From Rheinheimera sp. (GTDB lineage: Bacteria > Pseudomonadota > Gammaproteobacteria > Enterobacterales > Alteromonadaceae), in contig DMYW01000055.1 of assembly GCA_003482455.1 (NCBI GenBank), positions 31,782-95,781 on the forward strand: 64,000 nucleotides of DNA, read 5' to 3'. The position numbers and the translations under genes are program-made. Positions 9,357 to 17,061 of the stretch are shown here, one piece after another; the first letter of the stretch is position 1; each line of letters opens with the position of its first letter. The notes under the pieces were generated by a model. The model did not search any database. It saw only the letters and a list, made by a program, of their open reading frames with translations, and was not told the origin of the DNA.

Positions 9357-10317
9357 ATTGGTATTGCCAGGGCTCTAGCCTTGCAGTCAGCTCGTCGTAA
9401 AGCTGCTGATGTGTAGGCACGGCAAGCTGCTGTACCTTGGCGCACTTGAGTAAAAAACCGGTAATAGCAGCCAGTTCAGTGCGCCTATGCATCGCCACAT
9501 CTTGTTGCATCGACGAGTAGTTTTCGGCGGTGCGTTGCATGACTTGTCGCACCAAAGCGCTGGCTTGAGCTTGCTCAATCGCAATACCTTGCACTGTTGC
9601 AACCTGTACGGCTTCGTTAATCAGTGCCGCCACACGAGGCTGAAATTCGGCGGCCAGTAATTCGCCGTTACGACATTGGTGCAGGGCAGTCAGCGGGTTA
9701 ATCACTAAATTCACCAGTAATTTTTGCCACAACAACTCCGCGATGTTGGGTGTTAGCGTTACAGGCGCCAATGCCGCTTGCATGGCATCAATCAGTGTCG
9801 CGGCTGGGGTGGCAAACGCCTGTTTGGCAGCTAAGTTTGCCGGTCCTAACATGGTGGCTCCAAGGCCGGTATGCACCAGCCGATGCGGACCTGTTTTCAG
9901 TGCGCCATGCGTGGTACTTGCCAGCCAAAGTTGCTGTGACTTGCCAAGCATGGCTGTCACTGCATCCGCCGTACCCATGCCGTTGTGACACAGCACCAAG
10001 CAGCCATCGTCTGCCAACAGCGGTAACCACTGCCTACAGGCGGCAACAGCGTCGTAGGCTTTGACACAAACCAGCAGCACTGCCACTTTGCTGACATGGG
10101 CGGGGCGCAGGCTTAACAGCAAGGGAAAGTTTTGCTGGCCACGACGAAAATCGAGCGGCATAGCCGTTTGAGATGCGGCCGCCCGGCCTTGCAGATAACA
10201 AGGGTAACCTGCCAAGGCGCATTGGCTGGCCGCTAACAAAGCGATGGCGCCTTGTCCGACGATCACGATGGGGCCATGGTGGGGCGAAGAGGGGGTGCTC
10301 ATCAGTGGGCTATCCAT
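9355..10317 (-). CDS. panE: 2-dehydropantoate 2-reductase
   Basis: NADPH-dependent reduction of ketopantoate to pantoate in coenzyme A synthesis. The protein has 320 residues: an N-terminal Rossmann region (IVIVGQGAIALLAAS), the substrate region LVCVKAYD, and the C-terminal helical domain with the catalytic-lysine segment LLWQKLLVNLVINPLTAL followed by CRNGELL. The nucleotide motif reads GQGAIA, with alanine in place of the third glycine of GxGxxG. A second ATG five codons in is a possible alternative start; neither has a clear ribosome site. It lies seven bases after the VanZ-like gene and is probably cotranscribed with it. Confidence 0.9.
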   Translation of the reverse strand: MDSPLMSTPSSPHHGPIVIVGQGAIALLAASQCALAGYPCYLQGRAAASQTAMPLDFRRGQQNFPLLLSLRPAHVSKVAVLLVCVKAYDAVAACRQWLPLLADDGCLVLCHNGMGTADAVTAMLGKSQQLWLASTTHGALKTGPHRLVHTGLGATMLGPANLAAKQAFATPAATLIDAMQAALAPVTLTPNIAELLWQKLLVNLVINPLTALHQCRNGELLAAEFQPRVAALINEAVQVATVQGIAIEQAQASALVRQVMQRTAENYSSMQQDVAMHRRTELAAITGFLLKCAKVQQLAVPTHQQLYDELTARLEPWQYQ

Positions 10318-10324
10318 GTGTTAG

Positions 10325-10675
10325 TTAACCGGCTGTTTTCGTCAGCCATGGTTGTACTTTGGGCCAAATCAGCATGGCAAGCAACACGCCAGTCATGTCG
10401 GCGAGCCAATCCATGGGGTCGGCACTGCGTACCGGTGTCATGCCTTGTAGTACTTCAATCAAAGCACCGTAGACGGCCATCAAAATGACGGGCAGCCACC
10501 ACTTGGTTTGGAAGGCGGTGCGAAACAAACCGGTCAACACCAAAAAAATGAGTACATGCATGACTTTGTCATTCGGCATCCAGGTTGATGGGATGCCTGA
10601 GACATCCTTTAAAAAGCCCCAACTTGCGACAAACAAGGCAGAAAAAAACAAGACTCGCCAGACACTTGCACTCAT
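10325..10675 (-). CDS. VanZ-like family membrane protein
   Basis: A 116-residue integral membrane protein with about four hydrophobic segments (VLFFSALFVASWGFL, VLIFLVLTGLF, WLPVILMAVYGALIEVLQ, ADMTGVLLAMLIW). The MPNDKVMHVLIFLVLTGLF block, with conserved Asp and His, is typical of VanZ-like proteins. In vancomycin clusters VanZ gives teicoplanin resistance, but stand-alone chromosomal copies like this have no settled role. It is upstream of panE and divergent from yajQ. Confidence 0.75.
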   Translation of the reverse strand: MSASVWRVLFFSALFVASWGFLKDVSGIPSTWMPNDKVMHVLIFLVLTGLFRTAFQTKWWLPVILMAVYGALIEVLQGMTPVRSADPMDWLADMTGVLLAMLIWPKVQPWLTKTAG

Positions 10676-10759
10676 TTATTACTCCGTTATAAATACCAAG
10701 GGTCGGATTATAAAGCGATTATGGTTATAATCGCAGCCATATTGTGAAAGGAGGATGTA

Positions 10760-11242
10760 ATGCCATCATTTGATATTGTTTCCAAAGTGGACGAACAAGA
10801 AGTATTAAACGCCGTTGACAACGCCAACCGTGAACTTTCAACCCGCTTTGATTTCCGTGGCGTGCAAGCCAGTTTCGAATTAAAAGATACCACTGTGACG
10901 ATGAAAGCCGATGCAGAGTTCCAGCTGCAGCAAATGCGCGATATTTTCACGTCGAAGGCACTGAAACGCGGCATTGATGTGCGCTCGTTTGAAGCGGAGA
11001 AAGTGGTGTTTTCAGGCAAAACCTGTAGCCAACAGTTAAAGCTCAAACAAGGCATCGAAAAGGAAATGGCGAAAAAAGTCGTCAACCTGATCAAAGAAAG
11101 TAAGATTAAAGTGCAAGCGGCCATCCAGGGTGACGAAGTTCGCGTCACAGGGAAAAAACGCGATGATTTACAAGAGGCGATTGCCTTATTACGTCAAAGC
11201 GATTTGGGCCAGCCATTTCAGTACCAAAACTTCCGCGATTAA
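10760..11242 (+). CDS. yajQ: YajQ family cyclic di-GMP-binding protein
   Basis: A 160-residue cytoplasmic protein covering the whole YajQ family, starting [22 protein letters not shown] and holding [15 protein letters not shown] ([10 protein letters not shown]) and [10 protein letters not shown] motifs. YajQ proteins are two-domain nucleotide-binding proteins; some bind cyclic di-GMP and modulate transcription or phage functions. The strong AAAGGAGG ribosome site suggests good expression. A diguanylate cyclase 8 kb away is a thematic but unproven link. Confidence 0.95.
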   Translation: MPSFDIVSKVDEQEVLNAVDNANRELSTRFDFRGVQASFELKDTTVTMKADAEFQLQQMRDIFTSKALKRGIDVRSFEAEKVVFSGKTCSQQLKLKQGIEKEMAKKVVNLIKESKIKVQAAIQGDEVRVTGKKRDDLQEAIALLRQSDLGQPFQYQNFRD

Positions 11243-11292
11243 CCGCGCACTTCGAGGTACCGCCGCCCGTATGGCGGTACCTTGCCCAGACT

Positions 11293-11308
11293 AGACGTCT
11301 GGATTTCT
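11293..11308 (+). promoter_or_regulatory. MetJ-like tandem met box upstream of btuB promoter
   Basis: AGACGTCT, a perfect match to the MetJ half-operator, is followed immediately by GGATTTCT (five of eight). The pair lies directly before the candidate -35 element of btuB. The core is also inside a small inverted repeat (CCAGAC...GTCTGG). Functional role is inferred. Confidence 0.35.
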
Positions 11309-11309
11309 G

Positions 11310-11337
11310 TTGACTTTCCCCCGGCGGCCGCTACACT
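11310..11337 (+). promoter_or_regulatory. Candidate promoter for the btuB riboswitch transcript
   Basis: TTGACT, 16 bases, TACACT. The predicted start, near 11344, is just ahead of the riboswitch. The -10 element lies in the loop of the yajQ terminator hairpin, so terminator and promoter share the same bases. Confidence 0.5.
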
Positions 11338-11351
11338 GTGGCCGCTTTTTT
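11324..11351 (+). terminator. Intrinsic terminator of yajQ
   Basis: Stem GCGGCC/GGCCGC with a 10-base loop followed by six T residues. A second hairpin without a T-run (GGTACCGCC/GGCGGTACC, about 11255-11282) sits closer to yajQ. Confidence 0.65.
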
Positions 11352-11531
11352 CAGGTGCTGCTTCACGCAGTGAAACGGGAAGCTGGTGCGATTTATCAAG
11401 TCCAGCGCTGCCCCCGCAACGGTAAATGCTTGTGGTTAACCCCCATGCTCTGATGCCACTGTCTTTTAGATGGGAAGGCTTGAGTGTGACTCCTTGGAGT
11501 GCAACATGAGCCCGGAGACCGGCCTGAAAAC
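11352..11531 (+). ncRNA. Cobalamin riboswitch controlling btuB
   Basis: The leader carries the conserved cobalamin-riboswitch core: GGTGC near the 5' end, GGGAAGCTGGTGC, GCTGCCCCCGCAACGGTAA at 11407-11425, a GCCACTG segment, GGGAAGG, and the B12 box AGCCCGGAGACCGGCCTG at 11509-11526. It ends about 45 bases before the btuB start. GAAAAC at 11526-11531, overlapping the last B12-box base, can pair with GTTTTC at 11570-11575 between the ribosome site and the ATG, which suggests translational control. Ligand binding should lower receptor synthesis when adenosyl- or other cobalamin is plentiful. Confidence 0.95.
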
Positions 11532-11575
11532 GTCTATCAACCTCGCATGCGGTGGGCGTGTGTTAAGGAGTTTTC

Positions 11576-13414
11576 ATGTCAACGTTATTGTTACTGGCGG
11601 CTGCCAGTGCTGCCGCTACGTCTGCAGCAACCTCTGCTTCTACCTCACAACCAATCGAACGTATTTCTATCTATGCCACGCGTCAGCCGCAGCGCATTGA
11701 GCAGGTCAATGCCAGCGTCAATTTAATTTCGCGCGATGACATCGAGTTGCGTCAGCCAAAAGACTTACCGTCACTGCTACAAAGCTTACCGGGTGTGGAA
11801 GTGGCGCGGCAGGGCAGTCGCGGCCAAACCAGCAGTATTTTTATCCGCGGTAGTGGTTCTAAATATGTACTTGTACTGATTGACGGCATGCGTGTGGGGT
11901 CAGCGACGCTTGGCTATATGGATTTGTCGCAGTTGCCGCTGGATGGGGTCGAACAAATCGAATTGATCCGCGGCCCACGTGCTGCGCTCTATGGTTCGGA
12001 TGCGGTCAGCGGTGTGATTGCCATTACGACTCGCAAAGCTTCTGGAGTGACGTTATCAGCCAAAGTCGCTAGTCATGGCTTGGCGGAGACCTCGGTGCAA
12101 GGCGCCACCAGCATCGAGCAAACTCAGCTATTTGCGCAAGCAGGGTACGGCCGCGCCGACGGCATTCATGTATTGGATAAAGCTGGCGTTGATACGGACC
12201 GCGATGGCTTTCGCAATCGATTTGTCCGCACCGGCATCCGCCAAGGTTTTGCCGGAGGTGATATCAGTTGGCAAAGCCAACTTAACCGTGGTTATAACCA
12301 GTTTGATTTTAACCCAGCGTGGGGCTTAGGGGCGGATGAAGCGAAAACCGGCCAAGATCAACACCAAGTGGCGGTGAGTTACCAAACGCCAATAGGCACT
12401 GCACTCAAACAAGTCAGTACGCAAGTTAAAGCCGGCCTTGGTCGTGATGACAGCTTGACCTATGGCAACGGCGCCTCGTACCGCTACATCACCAAGCGCC
12501 AAGAACTGGACGCGCAAAGTTTGCTTGAGTTTAGTGCAGACATCGATTGGTTAATTGGCGTCAACCGCACACGCGATGAGGTGGCAACGTCTGGCGATGC
12601 ATACGTGCGCGAAAACCGCGTAACCCAGAGCGCCTTTACGGCTCTGTCATGGCAGTTGGACGCGTTGCACTTAGACACGGCGCTGCGGCATGACCATGTG
12701 TCAGCCTATGATAGCTATCAAACCTATCAGTGGGGTGCCAGCTACCAATTAACTGATAGTCTGCAAGCCCGCGTCAACCAAGGCTCGAGCTTTAAAGTAC
12801 CAACCTACAACGATTTGTATTACCCAAACTTTGGTAATCCAGATTTACTGCCAGAAACGTCGTTGTCTCGCGAAGCCGGTGTGCGTTTTACGCCACAAGG
12901 CAAGGCACAAGTCACCATAGATGCGGTGCATTTCCAACGTAACTTAAACAACATGATCGCGTACAACAGCGCAGTGTGGCAAAGCCAGAACATCGCAGCG
13001 GCGCGCCTGACTGGATTTGAATACACGGTCGGTTTTGTTACGGCGCTCGGCGGTGCTGATATCCAGCACGAGTTGTTGGCCACCTACACAGATGGTGTCG
13101 ATGAAGTAACGAAAAACCGAGTGTTGCCGAACATTCCCAAACAAAAGTACCAGTATCAGTTCAGTACTGAGCGTGGCGATTGGCAATATCAAGGTCGCTT
13201 GGCTTATCGTGACAAGGTGCAAAGCCGAGCCACAGGCAAAGAAACAGTGGCCGCCAGTTATACCGTGAATGCTGGGGTTGGTTATCAATGGACGCCAACA
13301 ACTGTCGTGCGGTTGACGATCGACAACCTGTTTGACCGTAACTATCGCACTGACGGTGATTATTTTCAGCCAGGTCGCGAGTTTTCTCTTAGCGTGCAAA
13401 CGACGTTGTTCTAA
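11576..13414 (+). CDS. btuB: TonB-dependent vitamin B12 outer-membrane receptor BtuB
   Basis: Outer-membrane beta-barrel that binds cobalamin and imports it with energy from a TonB complex. The protein has 612 residues: a TonB-box-like stretch (ERISIYATRQ), a plug domain (LPSLLQSLPGVEVARQG, SIFIRGSGSKYVLVLIDGMRVGSA, IEQIELIRGPRAALYGSDAVSGVIAI), and a barrel ending in a C-terminal aromatic residue (VQTTLF). The ATG follows TAAGGAG, and an in-frame TAA just upstream (11564-11566) rules out a longer form. The predicted signal peptide, MSTLLLLAAASAAATSAATSA, lacks the usual N-terminal Lys/Arg. Control by the riboswitch supports the B12 assignment over other TonB receptors. The TonB2-type operon at 53-58 kb may energise it. 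Confidence 0.93.
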   Translation: MSTLLLLAAASAAATSAATSASTSQPIERISIYATRQPQRIEQVNASVNLISRDDIELRQPKDLPSLLQSLPGVEVARQGSRGQTSSIFIRGSGSKYVLVLIDGMRVGSATLGYMDLSQLPLDGVEQIELIRGPRAALYGSDAVSGVIAITTRKASGVTLSAKVASHGLAETSVQGATSIEQTQLFAQAGYGRADGIHVLDKAGVDTDRDGFRNRFVRTGIRQGFAGGDISWQSQLNRGYNQFDFNPAWGLGADEAKTGQDQHQVAVSYQTPIGTALKQVSTQVKAGLGRDDSLTYGNGASYRYITKRQELDAQSLLEFSADIDWLIGVNRTRDEVATSGDAYVRENRVTQSAFTALSWQLDALHLDTALRHDHVSAYDSYQTYQWGASYQLTDSLQARVNQGSSFKVPTYNDLYYPNFGNPDLLPETSLSREAGVRFTPQGKAQVTIDAVHFQRNLNNMIAYNSAVWQSQNIAAARLTGFEYTVGFVTALGGADIQHELLATYTDGVDEVTKNRVLPNIPKQKYQYQFSTERGDWQYQGRLAYRDKVQSRATGKETVAASYTVNAGVGYQWTPTTVVRLTIDNLFDRNYRTDGDYFQPGREFSLSVQTTLF

Positions 13415-13423
13415 GCAGGAACG

Positions 13424-13452
13424 AAAAAGCCCCAGTTTTGGGGCTTTTTTTT
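13424..13452. terminator. Bidirectional terminator between btuB and msrA
   Basis: Five A residues, stem AGCCCC/GGGGCT with a six-base loop, then a T-run. It serves btuB on the plus strand and msrA on the minus strand. Confidence 0.85.
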
Positions 13453-13996
13453 ACAATCCCGGTTGCTTCAAATAGGCCGAAAACTCTTTGCGAAACTTAT
13501 GCAGTTTCGGTACGACCAACAAGGAACAATAGGGCTGTTGTGGATTCGCATTGACGTAGCCTTGATGGTAACTCTCTGCGGCATAAAATGGCTCGGCAGC
13601 GCGGATCTGTGTGACAATCGGCTCGCCTGAATAAGCATCGGTGGCATTGAGGCTGCCGATCAATTGTTCAGCGACTTGTTGTTGCTGCGGTGTGTAATAA
13701 AACCACACGGAGCGATATTGCGAACCAACGTCATTGCCTTGTTTGTCCATGCTGGTCGGGTCGTGTAGGTATAAAAACATTTCTAAAATCAATTTGATAT
13801 CAATAAGATTCGAGTCGTAAGTCAGTTGCACCACTTCGACATGTCCTGTGTCGCCGCCACAGACGGCTTGGTAATTGGCGGTTGCCGCTGAGCCCCCCAT
13901 GTAGCCACTCACGGCACTTTCGATACCTCGCACCGAATTAAAAGCAGCTTCAATGCACCAAAAACAGCCTGCGCCTAGGGTAATTTTTTCCAGCAT
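13451..13996 (-). CDS. msrA: Peptide-methionine (S)-S-oxide reductase MsrA
   Basis: Repairs oxidised methionine (S-sulfoxide) in proteins using thioredoxin. The protein has 181 residues with the catalytic GCFWC motif at residues 9-13 and the family blocks VSGYMGG, VCGGDTGHVEVVQ, LFLYLHDPTSMDKQGNDVGSQYRS and EPFYAAESYHQGY. I chose the ATG with GGAG five bases upstream; a GTG two codons earlier is less likely. Only MsrA is present here, with no MsrB fusion. It is divergent from the FAD oxidoreductase at 14 kb. Confidence 0.95.
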   Translation of the reverse strand: MLEKITLGAGCFWCIEAAFNSVRGIESAVSGYMGGSAATANYQAVCGGDTGHVEVVQLTYDSNLIDIKLILEMFLYLHDPTSMDKQGNDVGSQYRSVWFYYTPQQQQVAEQLIGSLNATDAYSGEPIVTQIRAAEPFYAAESYHQGYVNANPQQPYCSLLVVPKLHKFRKEFSAYLKQPGL

Positions 13997-14076
13997 GATC
14001 ACTCCGATCTGTTTTTACAGCCTTGCCGTAGTATAGTGACATTTTGCACAAACAACGTACGACTTGGAAAACTTGC

Positions 14077-15084
14077 ATGAGAAAACAGAGACATATCGCA
14101 ATTATTGGTGCTGGCATGACAGGCGCCTCGGCGGCGGCAACCTTGCGCCAGCACGGCTTTATGGTCACTGTGTTTGAAAAATCACGCGGTGCCGGCGGTC
14201 GTATGAGTTCAAAACGCACTGACTACGGGCCGCTGGATTTGGGCGCGCAATATTTCACCGCGCGGCACACAGACTTTGTAGCGCAGGTGGCGTTGTGGCA
14301 GCAAGCGCAGCAGGTGGCGGTGTGGCAGTTTGACCCCGCAGTTTGGGATGGCCAGCAACTGCAGCCATCGCCTGACCAGCAACTTCGTTATGTCGGCACG
14401 CCAACCATGAACGAACCCGTAAAGGCATTGCTGGGCGATACGCCGTTGCATACGCAGTGCCGCATCGCCAATTGCCAATATCAACAAAGCAACGATAGCA
14501 GTATGCAACAAGGTCAATGGCAATTGACCAGTGACGATGGTGCAATATATTTAGGCTTTGATGGTTTGCTGGTGACCACTCCTTTGCCACAGGCCAAAAA
14601 CTTGATTGATGTGGCCGCCGTACATGCGATCCCTGACGCCTTGATGCAGCCTTGTTGGGCGCTGCAGCTGGTAACGTCAATGCCACTTGTTTCGGACATC
14701 CAAGGCATTTTTGTTAACCAAGGTTTGTTGCGGTGGGTCAGTTGCCAAAGCGCCAAACCGGCGCGTCAAAGTCAGCCGCAAATTTGGTTGTTGCATTTCA
14801 CGGCCGAGTTTACCCAAACGCATTTAGACATCGATGTTCAAGAACTTAAAGCGCTAGGCTGCTTGGAACTTGAACGCATGCTAGGGCAGCCGGTGCACGT
14901 TGAGGCCTTGGTGGCGCAGCGTTGGTTGTATGCCAATATCAATGACGCAGTCGCCGAGCCAGGCATCTATACCGATTTGGCGCAGCAGCTAGTGGTGGCC
15001 GGTGATTGGAGTTTTGGTGGCCGGGTTGAAAATGCCTATTTGGCAGGACGTCAAGCGGCACAGTGGTGGATCCGGCAAGAGTAA
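14077..15084 (+). CDS. NAD(P)/FAD-dependent oxidoreductase, renalase-like amine oxidase family
   Basis: A 335-residue cytoplasmic flavoprotein. The N-terminus is a classic dinucleotide-binding fold (HIAIIGAGMTGASAAATLRQHGFMVTVFEKSRGAGGRMSSKR), followed by LDLGAQYFTAR. The C-terminus has the second FAD motif with a conserved Asp (LVVAGDWSFGGRVENAYLAGRQAA). This layout matches the uncharacterised bacterial COG3380/renalase-like group. The substrate is unknown; bacterial renalases oxidise off-pathway dihydro-nicotinamide isomers, which is a possible but untested role here. I chose the internal ATG (MRKQRHIAI) because the extra 11 residues of a longer frame have no family character. Confidence 0.85.
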   Translation: MRKQRHIAIIGAGMTGASAAATLRQHGFMVTVFEKSRGAGGRMSSKRTDYGPLDLGAQYFTARHTDFVAQVALWQQAQQVAVWQFDPAVWDGQQLQPSPDQQLRYVGTPTMNEPVKALLGDTPLHTQCRIANCQYQQSNDSSMQQGQWQLTSDDGAIYLGFDGLLVTTPLPQAKNLIDVAAVHAIPDALMQPCWALQLVTSMPLVSDIQGIFVNQGLLRWVSCQSAKPARQSQPQIWLLHFTAEFTQTHLDIDVQELKALGCLELERMLGQPVHVEALVAQRWLYANINDAVAEPGIYTDLAQQLVVAGDWSFGGRVENAYLAGRQAAQWWIRQE

Positions 15085-15132
15085 CTTGTGCGGAGCCGAT
15101 CAAGTTTTCTGATAACAGCAAGGAGTACAACC

Positions 15133-15510
15133 ATGGGATTATTTAGCGGTTTGTTTGGTAACGCAGGCGTTGCCGATATTGATGACGTCAAGCAAGAAAT
15201 TGGCGGCATGTTGGCCGATGGTGAGCAGATAGATATTGCGTTTAGCTTGATCCGTGACTTGATTGTATTTACCAATCGCCGGCTGATTTTGATTGATAAA
15301 CAGGGGCTGACGGGCTCGAAAGTCGATTATCAATCCATACCGTATCGTTCAATCGTGCGTTTTTCCGCGGAAACAAAAGGGCATTTTGATCTCGAGTCGG
15401 AGTTGGTGTTGTGGTTATCTTCAACCGAGCAGCCGATCCGCAAAACCTTTGCCAAAGACAGCAACATCTTGGCCGTGCAAAAAGCCTTGGCGACCTATGT
15501 TTGTAAATAG
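15133..15510 (+). CDS. Bacterial PH-domain protein (DUF1696/bPH type)
   Basis: A 125-residue protein starting MGLFSGLFGNAGVADIDDVKQ, made almost entirely of one bacterial pleckstrin-homology-like domain. The blocks IRDLIVFTNRRLILIDKQGLTGSKVDYQSIPYRSI, RFSAETKGHFDLESEL and LWLSS are typical. No signal peptide or membrane segment is seen. The ATG has an AAGGAG site eight bases upstream. It follows the flavoprotein after 48 bases and may share its transcript. The cellular role of the family is not established. Confidence 0.85.
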   Translation: MGLFSGLFGNAGVADIDDVKQEIGGMLADGEQIDIAFSLIRDLIVFTNRRLILIDKQGLTGSKVDYQSIPYRSIVRFSAETKGHFDLESELVLWLSSTEQPIRKTFAKDSNILAVQKALATYVCK

Positions 15511-15652
15511 CGGTTTGTAACCAGAGTTGGTAACCAGCGGTTGGAGGTATGTGGCGACATAGCCCGTTCGTGCTGCGCCATTGCGTGCAACGCGCCCGCG
15601 TCACCGGGCATGTGGAGCTAGTGCAGAGGCCTGCACGACGAAACTGAGGCGC

Positions 15653-16471
15653 TTAGCGCGCCTGATGACGCAGCCGCTCAATGCCTTGGCATAATTGTTC
15701 TATGCCATCGATAGTGCGCAGCGTCGCACGATGCAATAAATCTGCATTGACCGTGAGTTGCGGCAGTTTTGAAAGCGCTGGCCATTGTTGATAGTCAAAA
15801 TGCGCTCGCGGCTCGTTGACTGAACTAGGCAAGATAAGCAGTTCGGGTGGGGTTGCAACCAAACGCTCGATACTGACTTGCGGATAGGCGGTGGTGAGGG
15901 CGGGGCTAGCCACAGCGCCACAAAGTTTCAGTGCTTGCGCCGGCCAATCGTTGCTGCCGACTGTGGTCAGCGGGTCATGCCAAATTTCATAAAACACCGA
16001 AACAGTGCGGCCTTGTTGGTAAACCTTCAATGCGCCAAGGCGTTGTTCGGTTTGTTTGGCAAGCGTTTGGGCTTTTTGTTGCTGGCCTGTAAGCTCGCCA
16101 AGGTGCTTGAGCAATCCGACAATATCTGCCGGCTGTTGCGGCTCAAAACCGACGCTTTTGATCCCCAACCGCGTCAAGGATTCGATGTCTTGCGGTTTGC
16201 TGCCCGAGCGCCAATACAGCACCAAGTCGGGTTTTAACGCGATGATTTTTTCGAGCTGGATCCCTTGGAAATTGCCCAGCCGCGGCAGCTGTTTGGCTGC
16301 TTCTGGGTAGTCGGCAAATTCGACCGTGCCGACAATCTGCGAGCCGGCGTCGATGCTGTACAGCAATTCGACCAAATTAGGCGCCAGCACCACTAAACGC
16401 GCTGCCGCCACGCTTGGGGCGAAGCAAAGCAGCAGACAGCAGCATGCCCAACAGGCCCACCGGATCACCAA
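15653..16471 (-). CDS. btuF: Periplasmic cobalamin-binding protein BtuF
   Basis: Substrate-binding protein that hands vitamin B12 from BtuB to the BtuCD transporter. The protein has 272 residues with a Sec signal peptide (MVIRWACWACCCLLLCFAPSVAAA) and a type III binding-protein fold: RLVVLAPNLVELLYSIDAGSQIVGT, PEAAKQLPRLGNFQGIQLEKIIALKPDLVLYW and VFYEIWHDPLTTVG. It is the last gene of btuD-btuC-cobO-btuF, overlapping cobO by seven bases. An iron-chelate role is possible from the fold alone, but the operon partner cobO and the nearby btuB favour cobalamin. Confidence 0.9.
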   Translation of the reverse strand: MVIRWACWACCCLLLCFAPSVAAARLVVLAPNLVELLYSIDAGSQIVGTVEFADYPEAAKQLPRLGNFQGIQLEKIIALKPDLVLYWRSGSKPQDIESLTRLGIKSVGFEPQQPADIVGLLKHLGELTGQQQKAQTLAKQTEQRLGALKVYQQGRTVSVFYEIWHDPLTTVGSNDWPAQALKLCGAVASPALTTAYPQVSIERLVATPPELLILPSSVNEPRAHFDYQQWPALSKLPQLTVNADLLHRATLRTIDGIEQLCQGIERLRHQAR

Positions 16472-17061
16472 TCGACCCCTTGTTGCGCCCGCACGCCCGC
16501 ATCAAATGCATGGCGGACATTGTCGATTTCGCTGATGGTATCTGCCATGTCGAGCAAAGCGCGATGGCAGGCGCGGCCGGTGACCACCACATGCTGCATT
16601 GCTGGGCGCTTAGCAATGGCCTCGAGCACTTCGTCTAGCGGTAGATAGTGATAGCTGAGCATGTAGGTTAATTCATCAAGCAACACCAGTTGGATGCTTG
16701 GATCGGCCAAAAACTGCTTGGCTTGTTGCCAGACTTCGGTCGCTGCAGCGATATCTGCGGCGCGGTCTTGGGTATCCCAAGTAAAGCCTGTCGCCATCAC
16801 TGCAAACGGCACGCCGTGGTGAGACAGCAAATTGCGCTCGCCGTTGTCCCAACTGCCTTTGATAAACTGCACCACGGCAGCTTTGTAACCGTGCCCCACT
16901 GCGCGGCACACACAGCCAAACCCGGCGGTGGACTTGCCTTTGCCGTTGCCAGTGATCACCAACAACAAGCCTTTGTCGATGTGTGCCTTAGCAACGCGGG
17001 CATCGACTTGCTCTTTCAGTCGTTGTTGGCGTTGTTGATGTTTGGTTTGTTTATCCAGCAT
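16465..17061 (-). CDS. cobO: Corrinoid adenosyltransferase (CobO/BtuR type)
   Basis: Transfers the adenosyl group of ATP to cob(I)alamin, giving coenzyme B12, or to other corrinoids. The protein has 198 residues with the P-loop TGNGKGKSTAGFG near residue 37, then AVVQFIKG, a Walker-B-like VLLDELTYMLSYHYL and a VVVTGRACHRAL block. It is embedded between btuC (11-base overlap) and btuF (7-base overlap), so imported corrinoid is adenosylated by a co-expressed enzyme. No corrin-ring synthesis genes are in the window, which is consistent with salvage. Confidence 0.95.
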   Translation of the reverse strand: MLDKQTKHQQRQQRLKEQVDARVAKAHIDKGLLLVITGNGKGKSTAGFGCVCRAVGHGYKAAVVQFIKGSWDNGERNLLSHHGVPFAVMATGFTWDTQDRAADIAAATEVWQQAKQFLADPSIQLVLLDELTYMLSYHYLPLDEVLEAIAKRPAMQHVVVTGRACHRALLDMADTISEIDNVRHAFDAGVRAQQGVDW

